Shown here: positions 9,271 through 19,008 of the stretch, piece by piece
Layout: each line of letters begins with the position of its first letter
Numbering within the stretch: position 1 is the first letter of the stretch
Source: Mycobacterium uberis
GTDB lineage: Bacteria > Actinomycetota > Actinomycetes > Mycobacteriales > Mycobacteriaceae
Length of the DNA: 64,000 nt
Direction: 5' to 3'
Assembly: GCF_003408705.1 (NCBI RefSeq)
Contig: NZ_QAYL01000001.1
Span: 248,001 to 312,000, forward strand
Position numbers and translations under genes: made by a program
Notes under the pieces: model-generated
Database searches by the model: none
Told to the model about the DNA's origin: nothing
The model's input: the letters and a program-made list of their open reading frames with translations, nothing else

Positions 9271-10256
9271 CTCAACCGTTGCGTAAGAAAGGTGGTCTTG
9301 GGCGGGGTTTGGCTTCGTTGATTCCTACCAGTCCCGCGGGTGTTGATTCTGGACCGGCGATTAATGGCCCACAGATTGGGGATACGGCCGCCGATGTGTT
9401 AATTGGGGGAGCTACGCAAGATACCGATGCGATGGGTGCAGTGTATCGCGAAATTGCACCGAGCGACATTGAGGCGAATCCTCGTCAACCACGGCAGGTA
9501 TTCGATGATGCAGCGATGTCCGAATTGGTACATTCCATTCGCGAATTTGGCTTGCTGCAGCCGATTGTGGTGCGGACAGTAGACAGATCTCAGACTGGTG
9601 TGCGGTATCAAATCGTAATGGGGGAACGACGTTGGCGAGCGGCCCAAAGAGCGGGTTTAAACTCTATCCCAGCTATCGTACGCGCGACCGGCGATGAAAA
9701 TCTACTGCGCGATGCACTGTTAGAGAACATCCACCGGGTACAATTAAACCCGTTGGAAGAGGCAGCGGCTTATCAACAACTGCTCGATGAGTTTGAGGTA
9801 ACTCATGACGAGTTGGCGTCTCGGATCGGCCGCTCTCGACCGTTGATCACCAATATGATTCGGTTACTCAAGCTGCCAATCCCAGTTCAGCGTCGAGTGG
9901 CGGCGGGTGTGTTGTCTGCTGGTCATGCTCGCGCACTGCTGTCTTTAGAAGCTGGTCCTGAAGCCCAAGAAGAATTGGCCAGTCGGATCGTTGCTGAGGG
10001 CTTATCGGTACGAGCCACCGAAGAAGCGGTCACGTTGGCTAATCATGAGGCCAAGAAAGTGGTTACGTCAGCGCCACAGCGACGTAAATCAATTCATATG
10101 CCGGGTCTGCAAGATATCACTGAGCGGTTGTCGAATGTTTTCGACACTAAGGTGACGGTGAACCTTGGTAAACGTAAAGGGAAGATTGTGGTGGAGTTTG
10201 GTTCAGTTGATGATCTACAGCGCATTATCAACGTGATGATCGCAGATAAGACATAA
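9267..10256 (+). CDS. parB: Chromosome partitioning protein ParB
   Basis: ParB binds parS, spreads on DNA as a CTP-dependent clamp and recruits condensin. The 329-residue product has the N-terminal [10 protein letters not shown] motif. It also has the ParB/Srx CTP-binding fold with [14 protein letters not shown] and [12 protein letters not shown], then the helix-turn-helix ([20 protein letters not shown]) and a C-terminal dimerisation domain. The start overlaps the parA stop by 4 bp. Confidence 0.96.
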   Translation: MTQPLRKKGGLGRGLASLIPTSPAGVDSGPAINGPQIGDTAADVLIGGATQDTDAMGAVYREIAPSDIEANPRQPRQVFDDAAMSELVHSIREFGLLQPIVVRTVDRSQTGVRYQIVMGERRWRAAQRAGLNSIPAIVRATGDENLLRDALLENIHRVQLNPLEEAAAYQQLLDEFEVTHDELASRIGRSRPLITNMIRLLKLPIPVQRRVAAGVLSAGHARALLSLEAGPEAQEELASRIVAEGLSVRATEEAVTLANHEAKKVVTSAPQRRKSIHMPGLQDITERLSNVFDTKVTVNLGKRKGKIVVEFGSVDDLQRIINVMIADKT

Positions 10257-10600
10257 ATAAGCATGTGCTTTATAATTATGTTACTGCGACACCGTAATGA
10301 TTCTCCGCTGTGCACAACTTGTCGTGGGTAGTGTAGTTCAGTAGAAATTTTTGTGTGGTAAGTTATTTCGAAAACCAGTTGTTAACTGTGATAATGCCAA
10401 AATTATTCTGGCGCATCAACTCAACTAATGACGTCAACACTAGTCCGATACCAACAGATTCTTTTATCCTGTAAAGGTTGTTCGTGTATATCAGCCGGAG
10501 GAAAACTGAGTGTTGGCGCTTTGCGACGATGCGGGTCAAGTGGTCGCCCGTATAAAAGCGGAATTAGTGAAAGCAGTAGCGCACGGAGGTCAAGAGACTA
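10257..10600. other. parB - Rv3916c-like intergenic region
   Basis: A 344-bp spacer with no recognised gene. Near its right end a ribosome-site-like GGAGG (10497-10501) sits 8 bp before a GTG (10510). This opens a 40-codon frame that runs 32 bp into the next gene in another frame and may be a leader peptide or a frameshifted N-terminus. Confidence 0.4.
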
Positions 10601-11380
10601 GTGTCTGCTCGAATTGCACCGCTACGACTTGAAGCTTTCGAGCAACTCCCCAAGCACGTACGCCACTGTGTTTTTTGGGAAGTCGATCCTACGACTTTGG
10701 GCAACCGAGACCACCTTGTTGATCCTGAATTCGAAAAGGAAGCCTGGTTATCGATGGTGATGTTGGAGTGGGGTTCGTGTGGTCAGGTTGCAATGGCAAT
10801 TCCGGATGAACGTAGCCAGTCAGACATTCTCAGCCACTTAGAGCTGCAGTGCTTAGGGTATGTGCTTTATGCTCCACCACAGATGGTACCACGGGCACAT
10901 CGGTTTCCTACTGCTCCGGTATCTGCTGATGCCGTGCTTTTGACTTCGATGGGTATTGAACCTGGGCAAGTCACCGCCGATTTGTCGCAGAGTCTTATCG
11001 GCCGGGTTATCGATGAGTTGGTTCGGCGTGGAGTCCGGGCATTGGAGGCTTTCGGTCGCACCGAAGCGGTCACCGAGTTACAAGATCCTCGAACAGTAAC
11101 CTCCGATATCCAGCCAGTACTGGAGACTCTTGGTAACTGTTCGGTCAACCATTGCATCATCGCCGCCGACGTTTTAAAAGACGTCGGTTTCGTTGTCGTT
11201 GCGCCGCACTATTATTTCCCTCGATTGCGCCTTGAGCTGGATAAGGGTCTTGAATGGAAAGCCGAGGTTGAAGCTGCTTTGGAGCGTTTACTAGTGAACG
11301 TTCAACTACAACAGTTGGTCGTGGCTGGAGTTACGGTCAACAAGGCTTTAAAAGGCTCAAACATAGGCTTCGAATGTTAG
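10601..11380 (+). CDS. Conserved hypothetical protein (Rv3916c orthologue)
   Basis: The 259-residue product is a conserved mycobacterial protein of unknown function found between parB and cwlM. The N-terminal half (WLSMVMLEWGSCGQVAMAIP and GYVLYAPPQMVP) resembles a degenerate GNAT acetyltransferase fold; I cannot identify a substrate. The start is GTG at 10601, with GGAGG about 12 bp upstream. It converges with cwlM, and the two stops overlap by 4 bp. Confidence 0.8.
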   Translation: MSARIAPLRLEAFEQLPKHVRHCVFWEVDPTTLGNRDHLVDPEFEKEAWLSMVMLEWGSCGQVAMAIPDERSQSDILSHLELQCLGYVLYAPPQMVPRAHRFPTAPVSADAVLLTSMGIEPGQVTADLSQSLIGRVIDELVRRGVRALEAFGRTEAVTELQDPRTVTSDIQPVLETLGNCSVNHCIIAADVLKDVGFVVVAPHYYFPRLRLELDKGLEWKAEVEAALERLLVNVQLQQLVVAGVTVNKALKGSNIGFEC

Positions 11381-12597
11381 GAGCCGCCAAGTCTGCTTCT
11401 TCGTTCCACTGATAGTTCGTGGGCAAGCAACTCGGCGAAGGTGAATGTACCGGTAGGTCGATCGTTTTTGCCGAGTAAGTAAAGTCGTTTAACCGCAGCG
11501 AGAATACCTTCGGCGATGGCATCACGGGTTTGTGTTCCGATTAGAATTTTACGATCGCGTGGGTTAGTAATGTAACCAATATCGACTTGAACAGTCGGCA
11601 TTCGAGTCAGTCGCAGTAGATCCCAGGTCCGACCGTGCGTCCGACAATCCCGTAAACCCGTTCGAGCCACCACCTCTCGTTGAATGAAATCAGCAAGATT
11701 ACGGCCGATAGTGGAAACCGACCCATGCGAGTTGCCGAAGTGGAAAGAAGCTACACCATTAGCAGCAGGACTGGCTTGAGTTTCACAGCGTAAGCTGATC
11801 ATCAAGTCTGCGCCAACGTTATTGGCGATGGCAGCACGTTCCGAGTCCGATGGGTTGCGATTAGTCGGCCGAGAGAGAAATGTTTCCATCCCAATAGCGG
11901 CCATTCGCTCTTCGAGTCGACATGTTAAGTCCCACAATACATCTGCTTCGCTAATAGATCCAGTTGGTCCTTGAGTGATCAGACCATGGTCTGTGCCGCC
12001 GCGACCTGGATCAATGATGATCCGCTTGCCTGACAGTTTTGGCCCGGATAGACGAACAAGCTCTTCCTCCCGAATAGCGTGCGGCGAACCACCGGTAACC
12101 CGCGAACTCAGAAAATACAAGGAACGCAAGGTTTCTGGGCCGCAAATTCCGTCGGAAGCAAGCCCATATTCACGCTGATAGGAAACTAATGCGTTGTGAG
12201 TTTGTAATCCAAAGTGTCCGTCGACCATACCGGTATAGAAACCGAGGTCCTGTAGTCGGGCCTGCAGCGTGGCAACATCATCGCCGTACAATGGAGCGCC
12301 AAATTGATGATACAACGTGCGAGCACCAAGTCGGTAGGAAGCCTCTTTCAACGCTCGGTAGGTGGCATTGCCAACAACGCCGTCCACCAGTAGCCCACGA
12401 TGTTGTTGGAAGGCACGCACTGCACGATCGAGCTGCGCATCGAACAAATCGAGTGCTACATGCTTGCTAATTGTCAGGTCGTCGTTGGCACTGTCCAGGA
12501 GCCCCAGAGCAGTCAGCGTGGTCCGAATCTCGGTGACAGCGGCGCTTCGGTCACCATAGCGCAACGCGTCGTCGTCTTTGCGGCGCAGACTCGACAT
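11377..12597 (-). CDS. cwlM: CwlM, amidase-like regulator of peptidoglycan synthesis
   Basis: CwlM looks like an N-acetylmuramoyl-L-alanine amidase. In mycobacteria it is a cytoplasmic, PknB-phosphorylated regulator that stimulates MurA and contacts MviN. The 406-residue product has two peptidoglycan-binding-1 repeats (about residues 15-75 and 95-155, the latter with DLGFYTGMVDGHFGLQTHNAL) and an amidase-3 domain (about 190-370, starting IIIDPGRGGTDHG). There is no signal peptide, consistent with a cytoplasmic role. Its neighbours trxB and mviN are conserved. Confidence 0.94.
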   Translation of the reverse strand: MSSLRRKDDDALRYGDRSAAVTEIRTTLTALGLLDSANDDLTISKHVALDLFDAQLDRAVRAFQQHRGLLVDGVVGNATYRALKEASYRLGARTLYHQFGAPLYGDDVATLQARLQDLGFYTGMVDGHFGLQTHNALVSYQREYGLASDGICGPETLRSLYFLSSRVTGGSPHAIREEELVRLSGPKLSGKRIIIDPGRGGTDHGLITQGPTGSISEADVLWDLTCRLEERMAAIGMETFLSRPTNRNPSDSERAAIANNVGADLMISLRCETQASPAANGVASFHFGNSHGSVSTIGRNLADFIQREVVARTGLRDCRTHGRTWDLLRLTRMPTVQVDIGYITNPRDRKILIGTQTRDAIAEGILAAVKRLYLLGKNDRPTGTFTFAELLAHELSVERRSRLGGS

Positions 12598-12750
12598 ACC
12601 AAAGGCCCTCCGAGGCTAACTGACATGTTGACAGATGCACAACAATTAATCAGTATTGTCGCAGATCTTTGTAGATTTCGGGAAACCCCAGGCTAGTCGC
12701 AGCCGTTTTGCAACGAACTGTGTTTTGTAACGAACTATATAAGGCTAATT

Positions 12751-13098
12751 GAGGTTAGGCGCCACGCTGGAAAGTTCACGCAGTAAAGTGCCTTACTCTT
12801 AGTACCGACGATGCGCTTCACGGGCTAACCATCCTTGAACGGGATTATTGTAGGTATTGATACGGTCTGGAATTTGTGTACCGTTTCTGGGTTGGTATCT
12901 ACATCTAACTTGGCGGCGGTTAACCAGTTCCGCTGTTCAGCAGCAACTTCTTCGAGTATCGGCGCTACTATTTTGCAGGGTCCACGCCATGTTGTCTAAA
13001 AGTTAACTAACACAGGATTATTGCTAGATAAGACGTTTATGGAGAAGGATGCATCGGAAAACTTCCATTATGGCCCCGATGTCCTCGGTGTCAGTCAT
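12751..13098 (-). pseudogene. trxC: Dead thioredoxin (trxC)
   Basis: Translating the minus strand in pieces recovers nearly all of a thioredoxin: ATG at 13098 (MTDTEDIG), then after a frameshift DASFSINVLSSNNPVLVNF, stop, TTWRGPCKIVAPILEE, LTAAKLDVDTNPETVHKFQ, FKDG-stop-PVKRIVG and LRELSSVAPNLN. The invariant Trp before the active site is a stop (TAG). The WCGPC redox motif reads WRGPC, so the nucleophilic cysteine is gone. In M. leprae this domain is fused to TrxB; here it is non-functional. Confidence 0.93.
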
Positions 13099-13173
13099 CG
13101 TGGTGTTTTAATCAACGTGTCGGTACCGTCAATGTTTTTTGGTTGTCGCTGTTGTTGCAGCATCGGCTTCTGA

Positions 13174-14124
13174 TCAAGTATGCTCCGCCAACCAATGCTC
13201 GGCGTCAATCGCTGCGGCACAACCACTACCCACGGCTGTGGCCGCCTGTCGGTAGGTACGGTCCACCAGGTCACCGGCCGCGAAGACCCCGTCGAGTGAT
13301 GTACTCGTTGTATGTCCTTTTACCAGAACGTAACCGTCTGGATCGACGTCAACGACATCGCGTACCAGTGCTGAACGTGGCTTATGACCAATTGCGACGA
13401 AAACACCGGTTACCGATAATGTGATTTCTGATCCCGTTACGGTATCGCACAACCGCAATCCGGTCACTGTTGTGTCTCCCTTTACCGCGACCACATTATA
13501 GTTGGTGATAAATTTTATCTTGTTGTTGTCGCGGGCGCGATTAAGCATAATTTTGGAAGCTCGGAATTCGTCGCGGCGGTGCACGAGTGTGACGTTGCGG
13601 GCGAACCGGGTCAAAAAGAGGGCTTCTTCCATTGCTGAGTCACCCCCGCCAATGACGGCAACGTCTTGATCACGGAAGAAGAACCCGTCGCAGGTTGCGC
13701 ACGAACTCACACCACGGCCCAGCAATTCTTGCTCACCAGGGACCTGTAGATAACGCGCCGTAGCACCCATGGTGAGAATGACAACGCGAGCTTGATAAGT
13801 CTGTCCTTCAGTGGTAGCGATCGATTTGACTGGGTCACGCAACGATACCGATTCGACGTCTTCGGTCCGCAAGTCTGCGCCGAACCGTAGCGCTTGCTCG
13901 CGCATCTCGCCCATCAACTCCGGGCCTGTAATGCCGTTGCGGAAGCCAGGGTAGTTTTCAACCTCAGTGGTGGTCATCAGAGCTCCGCCGAACGAGGTGC
14001 CCTCAAACACTAGCGGTCTCAGCTGTGCGCGAGCAGCATAGATAGCAGCAGTATAGCCGGCTGGACCGGAACCAATGATGATTACTTCGTGGACGGTATC
14101 ATGAGCAGAGGAGACGGCGACCAT
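13174..14124 (-). CDS. trxB: Thioredoxin reductase TrxB
   Basis: This FAD/NADPH enzyme reduces thioredoxin. The 316-residue product has the FAD-binding motif [10 protein letters not shown] near the N-terminus, the redox pair CATC ([11 protein letters not shown]), the NADPH-binding [12 protein letters not shown], and the C-terminal FAD motif [16 protein letters not shown]. All key residues are present. The stop TGA at 13174 ends the protein right after EHWLAEHT. The same frame continues 25 codons (two more stops) to the ATG of the dead trxC. Its partner thioredoxin must be encoded elsewhere. Confidence 0.96.
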   Translation of the reverse strand: MVAVSSAHDTVHEVIIIGSGPAGYTAAIYAARAQLRPLVFEGTSFGGALMTTTEVENYPGFRNGITGPELMGEMREQALRFGADLRTEDVESVSLRDPVKSIATTEGQTYQARVVILTMGATARYLQVPGEQELLGRGVSSCATCDGFFFRDQDVAVIGGGDSAMEEALFLTRFARNVTLVHRRDEFRASKIMLNRARDNNKIKFITNYNVVAVKGDTTVTGLRLCDTVTGSEITLSVTGVFVAIGHKPRSALVRDVVDVDPDGYVLVKGHTTSTSLDGVFAAGDLVDRTYRQAATAVGSGCAAAIDAEHWLAEHT

Positions 14125-14933
14125 ACAAGCCTTTCACGTATATCAAGTGGGTCTGATAGGTGGTTATGAACATTAGCGTAAGCATCGCTATTTCTGTGCG
14201 CGTTCCAACGCTATATGTATCCGCTATAGTCGCGAGATTTCGGTGATGACCAGTAGTCCAGTATCCACCGTATTTGTAGTATAATGTCACCGTGAAAATA
14301 GCCAGGTTATCGAGCGTATCGCCGGTAGAGTACCGACAGTACGGCAGGACATGGGTTTGATCTTGATCTGGCTTACGCCCCATATCGATACGAACGCTGG
14401 ATAACTAAGACTATTGAGGTATAATGCATCTCGTGTAACGTTACCGAAAGAACCAAATTTGAGGGCGCTTCGGAGGCAGGTCAAGGTCCTGTGATTCCGA
14501 TAACGGTATCAATGTGGAGAGGCCAGTACTGTGGTAGTATGTAATGTCGGTTCTTTATGGGTAAATGTAGACACGTCAATGGAGTTATCACACCGATACT
14601 GATTGTAGCAACCCTTGTACTCAAACTGATGACGGGCACGATCAATTTCGTGTGGCCGAAATGTGATTGTACTGGGTAGAGCGACACACATCGACGTGTC
14701 GCCTGTGTATACTGAGTTATTTAAATGCCACGGAGATGTCGGCGGTTGCGGTCTGGGGAGGGTCCGGCGTTGATGCTAAAGTCAGTGCTTAACGGGGCAA
14801 GATTATTACAAGTCCAGTTTAGTGCACGTTTGACTGGGGAGATTTAATTTTGGGCCGGTCGTAATTGGCGGAGCCGTCAATCCTGACGTGGACAACCGGT
14901 ATCGAGGTAGTCTAGTAGTTTGACAAGGCAGAT

Positions 14934-14968
14934 GTGTCCGCGAAAACAGCCATTATTTCCGCGGACAC
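14934..14968. repeat. Inverted repeat / potential hairpin
   Basis: GTGTCCGCG (14934-14942) is mirrored by CGCGGACAC (14960-14968), with pairing extended by flanking A and T bases inside the loop. There is no T-tail, so it is not a clear terminator. Confidence 0.6.
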
Positions 14969-15224
14969 AGTAACACCTAGAATTTAGGCGGTGTCTGCGG
15001 TCGAGTAGTCCTTACATACCGATAATGACTAACACAGCGCACTGCTCAATTGATAACCACATTAGTGTCTATTACACAACAATCGTTGTATTCATATCAC
15101 GATTTGGTTAACTCACCAGATAGACGTCGTCTAGTGATTAGTCGGATAGGCTTGAGAATGTTACGATCATTTCAAGCAAGTATATTACCATAATATAATA
15201 TAACATAGCAAACTATGCACTGTG

Positions 15225-15380
15225 GCATCGTATAGAAAAATATTGGCGGAGGGATGCACTGACAGCATTGCGTCCTCCAGCGTGTTTTCGACATATGGGC
15301 TGGTGTTTTCTGGTTGAGCCACGCGAACTGGTGTAACTGCCGTCGATGATGACTAAAACAGCTACGCCAGAGGTATTGAT
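15225..15380 (-). pseudogene. sigM: Relic of ECF sigma factor sigM
   Basis: Minus-strand frames give SHHRRQLHQFAWLNQKTPAH and, in another frame, TLEDAMLSVHPSANIFLYDA. Both resemble region 2 of mycobacterial SigM (HHRQLHRLARL... DDALQDAMLSAHR). Frameshifts and stops flank both pieces. The position next to mviN supports the identification. Confidence 0.72.
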
Positions 15381-15438
15381 CGATCCTGATACGGCACTTC
15401 ACCCGGTTGGGCTGGCCTGACTTTAGGTCACGACTTTG

Positions 15439-18400
15439 TTAAGATGCCGCCTGAACTGTGATCTCCGAAATTGCGGCGCGATTTTTGCCGTCGGTGCTTC
15501 CCAACGTCGAAATCCATACCAGCAGATTTGACGTCGGCGAGCCGGGGTTGATCTCGATAACGTTATGGCAGGGTTTGAGTGCGGTGGCCGGAGTCAGTAC
15601 GGTGGTATCTTCCAGTTTTGCCGGTGTAGGCGTGGCGGCCGAGCGAATCTCTATCTTGGTCCCGATACTTGCAATATCTATGGTGACTGCGCCGACCACC
15701 GTGGGTTTAGGCAACTGCAGCATCAATCCGACTCCGTTCTTAAAGTCGGGGAATGGAACAGCATCACTGTAGATATCGGTCTGCCACGAAGTGGCCGGGT
15801 TGTCATCAATTGCCAATCCGGCGTCATTCGGATTGTCAGCTTCGCCGTCAGGAGAGAAGACTGTCGCTTTCGTGGGCTTGACCATGTTGCTTGCTGGTGC
15901 CGAATCAGTGGGCGACGATGCCGACGATGTCGACGTGTTCAGACCAAGTTTATCATTATTGAAGCCATCACCAAGATGGCCGAAGACTTTGCTGACTACT
16001 AATGTTATCACCAGCAGGGCCACCACCAAGATAGCGACTCCCGCGCCGATACCGATCAGCAGATTGCGACGACGTTGGGCAAAAACCACAGAGTCCTGTG
16101 GGGAGGTGGGGTGGGAAGCGGTTGGTGGCGAGTATTCGTCGTCAGTCAGACCGAGCACTTCAGTGCGATCAGCTACTGCTGCCGCCTGCTGCAGCAGGTT
16201 CAAAAGTGTTGATGCACTGCGTATCCTACCATCCTCTTGAACCGCGCGGACAGCAAATGCGGAGATCTGGAAGGGAATATCTTGATCGATCACAGCGGGT
16301 TCGACTGGTTGGCCAGTGACATCTCGTTGGGCTGGCGCCAGGCCGCTGCACACCCCGGTCTCTGGCAGTGGCCACCGGTTAACCAACAAGGCATATAATG
16401 TAGCCCCGATTCCGCGAATGTCGGCCTGCGGGTTAGCGTCGGGCATGGTCGCTGGGTAGGCCAACACGACGTCGCCCTCGATGCTGACACGCACCCTGCT
16501 GGGGTGGTCAATCGACAGAGCGACACCAGCGCGGTGCGCCGCGTCAGCGGCGGCAGCTAATGATTGCATCGCCCGAATGGCACCGACGGGCGACGGTGAG
16601 GTGTCGGCAACTTCTTGCAACGAACCGCCGCGGATCCACTCTGAGATCACCAAGCCGCCGGAACTGGTGTGAATGACGTCGAGCACTCGGGCGACACCGG
16701 GCTTGTCGATTCGGCTGAGCCGCAAGGTACGGGAAAGAGTTTCCTGAAGGACGTCGTCGGGCAGAGCTCTGTCCGGATCAACGAAAGTTAGCGCTACCTG
16801 CCGATCTAGCGTAGTGTCTAGCGCCTGCCAGAACTGTAGGGGAGGCGCGCTGCCGTGGAAAACCAACAGCCGGTAGCGGCCACCGGCGATGCGGGCACCA
16901 GGTACCAAGTGAACGTCATCGAGCTTCTGAATTGGCCCGCGAGTAGGATCAGCCGGAAAATCGGCATTTGGCTGGTTGGACGGATGTGATGGTGTGACAT
17001 GCTCAGGTTCGAGGGTAGGTGAAATATTGGACTGGAAGTTGTCAGCAGCCAGTCTGGGCAGCTCAGAGGATAGCTCGGTGTCTGACACAGAACGTGATGA
17101 GGCGCTCTCCACAGGGTGGTCGGTCACCTCCGGTCCTTTCACTATCTGGGCGTTGGCTACCCACTCCGGAGGTCTGCGGATCGGCTCCTGGATTGCATTT
17201 ACCCCCGGCAGTAATACATTGTTCTCTCCAGAGTACGTGACTAAGATGGATGGAGAAGACTTATCTGGCACAGTTGCTTTTCGTAGCCGTACCGTCCAGC
17301 TCGTGATCTGATCCTTGACGGTGTTCAGTACTGCATAAGCTTCGGGTACGCGTCCGGTAAGCATCACCGCGGCTACGATTGACAGCATAATGCTTGCTAG
17401 CATCGTTAATCGCAGCAACGAGCCCGCACTGCCACTATGCATAGTCAACTCGTCGAGCCGCAGAATCCGATCGGTTACATGGGTAACCAAACCGGCCAGT
17501 AACGAAGCAGCGATCGTCACCAAGACAGTCCGCACTTCCTGGACACCGACCAGGTGCCCACCGGTGGGTAAGAGTGCGCGCCGCAGCAAATAATAACCGA
17601 CGATCGCGCCGGCTGCAAATCCGAGGCCGTTTGCTATCCCGAGGTAACCGGCGATCAGCTCAGGGTTACTGGTAACATAAGGTGCTACTATTGAACCGAT
17701 GATTTTAACGGTCGTGATGACAACGATGATCGTGATCGGTGTCCAGGGTTGTTCCCGAGCATAAAATACACGTAACTGTAACAGTACCAGCCCGTACGGG
17801 ATTAAAGTGAACGCCGACAACGCGATTGCGGTACCGAGGTGCCCAGCGTCGATTTTGCCGAAATGGCCGTATGCGAATAATGCGCTACCCATCGCCGGCC
17901 CACCGGCGGTCATGAATGCTACCGTCGGGATTAGTGTGATCAACGTCAGTCGGGTAGCCAACGACAGGTCGGCAAGCATGGCGGATGTGTCGTTGGCGGC
18001 CGCGTTGCGGCTTAGTCGTGGCATCACGACAGTCAGCACTGTTACTCCGATCATGCCGAACGGCAGCATCAGGACTAGCCAGGTATAGTTGTAGATCGCG
18101 GGGCCGGAAGCCGCTGCCGTGCTGGCGATTTGATTAGTGACCACCAGGCCGAGTTGACTGATCAGCACGTAAAGCACCATCGCAACGGCCATCGCACCGA
18201 AACGTTTGAGCCGCTGATCGAATCCCCATAGTGGGCTCAGGCTGATGTGCTCGCGGCCAAGCGCCACCATCAGCACCACGGTCTGTGCGAACACTCCTGC
18301 GGTGGTTCCGATCCCTAGCACCAACAGCTTGGCGTTACTCATTCGGACGGGATCGACCGAAAGCTCACCGGGGGCCGCCAGATATACTGCTAGGGTTGCG

Positions 18401-19008
18401 ATCGCGACGATATTATTGATGACGGGTGCCCATGCCGGCGGCCCAAATACGTTGCGGGTGTTCAAGATTGCCATGAACACTGACGACAGACCATAGGCGA
18501 GCACCTGCGGCAGCAGCAGGTAAGCGAAAGCGGTGGTTAAAGGCTCGTTGACCTGTGGGTTTTTGCCGAGCATCAGCCGCACCAACAGTGGTGCGGCCAG
18601 CACTGAGAGTGCCGTGACAAGCAGCAACAGCGTGGTAGTCAAGGTTACTAGCCGCCGCACGAACGCCACGCCGCCGTCGGGGTCGCCCCGCTCGGCGCGG
18701 GCCAGCACAGGAACAAAGATCGCGGTGAACGTTGCTTCTAGCACTAGTGCTGCGACTAGATTTGGCAACTGATTCGCCACTGAGAAGGCGCTGGACAGCG
18801 CGGCGCCCAGGATGGCTGCTAGCAGCACAATCCGGGCGAAGCCGGTGATCCGGCTGATCAATGTTGCGAATGCTATCGCCCACGACCTCGAAACCAGTGC
18901 AGCGTCAGACAGTTCGGGCTGTCGCGTGGACAGTTCCCAACCCGGACGCACTGCAGGGGGGAGTTGCTGCGCCGGTTGTGATTGAGTCCACTGGGGAGCG
19001 GGTTTCAT
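15439..19008 (-). CDS. mviN: Lipid II flippase MviN/MurJ with pseudokinase domain
   Basis: MviN translocates the peptidoglycan precursor lipid II. The 1189-residue product matches the long actinobacterial form. A hydrophobic MurJ core (about residues 35-560) begins RSWAIAFATLISRITGFARI and includes LPNLVAALVLEATFTAIFVP. Then come a linker and a kinase-like domain (about 690-950: ARIAGGRYRLLVFHG, with no canonical catalytic loop), a transmembrane helix near 1000 (LLIGIGAGVAILVVALLVI) and an extracytoplasmic C-terminal domain. In M. tuberculosis the pseudokinase is phosphorylated by PknB and recruits FhaA. The gene is intact, and its ATG overlaps the stop of the upstream Rv3909 orthologue. Confidence 0.96.
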   Translation of the reverse strand: MKPAPQWTQSQPAQQLPPAVRPGWELSTRQPELSDAALVSRSWAIAFATLISRITGFARIVLLAAILGAALSSAFSVANQLPNLVAALVLEATFTAIFVPVLARAERGDPDGGVAFVRRLVTLTTTLLLLVTALSVLAAPLLVRLMLGKNPQVNEPLTTAFAYLLLPQVLAYGLSSVFMAILNTRNVFGPPAWAPVINNIVAIATLAVYLAAPGELSVDPVRMSNAKLLVLGIGTTAGVFAQTVVLMVALGREHISLSPLWGFDQRLKRFGAMAVAMVLYVLISQLGLVVTNQIASTAAASGPAIYNYTWLVLMLPFGMIGVTVLTVVMPRLSRNAAANDTSAMLADLSLATRLTLITLIPTVAFMTAGGPAMGSALFAYGHFGKIDAGHLGTAIALSAFTLIPYGLVLLQLRVFYAREQPWTPITIIVVITTVKIIGSIVAPYVTSNPELIAGYLGIANGLGFAAGAIVGYYLLRRALLPTGGHLVGVQEVRTVLVTIAASLLAGLVTHVTDRILRLDELTMHSGSAGSLLRLTMLASIMLSIVAAVMLTGRVPEAYAVLNTVKDQITSWTVRLRKATVPDKSSPSILVTYSGENNVLLPGVNAIQEPIRRPPEWVANAQIVKGPEVTDHPVESASSRSVSDTELSSELPRLAADNFQSNISPTLEPEHVTPSHPSNQPNADFPADPTRGPIQKLDDVHLVPGARIAGGRYRLLVFHGSAPPLQFWQALDTTLDRQVALTFVDPDRALPDDVLQETLSRTLRLSRIDKPGVARVLDVIHTSSGGLVISEWIRGGSLQEVADTSPSPVGAIRAMQSLAAAADAAHRAGVALSIDHPSRVRVSIEGDVVLAYPATMPDANPQADIRGIGATLYALLVNRWPLPETGVCSGLAPAQRDVTGQPVEPAVIDQDIPFQISAFAVRAVQEDGRIRSASTLLNLLQQAAAVADRTEVLGLTDDEYSPPTASHPTSPQDSVVFAQRRRNLLIGIGAGVAILVVALLVITLVVSKVFGHLGDGFNNDKLGLNTSTSSASSPTDSAPASNMVKPTKATVFSPDGEADNPNDAGLAIDDNPATSWQTDIYSDAVPFPDFKNGVGLMLQLPKPTVVGAVTIDIASIGTKIEIRSAATPTPAKLEDTTVLTPATALKPCHNVIEINPGSPTSNLLVWISTLGSTDGKNRAAISEITVQAAS

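Larger units (their letters stand above)
14125..15438. other. Eroded sigM / Rv3912 interval
   Basis: In M. tuberculosis, sigM and an adjacent gene (Rv3912) lie between trxB2 and mviN. Here 1.3 kb holds no open gene. Only a short sigM fragment (15225-15380) and an inverted repeat (14934-14968) stand out; the rest is unrecognisable. Confidence 0.6.
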
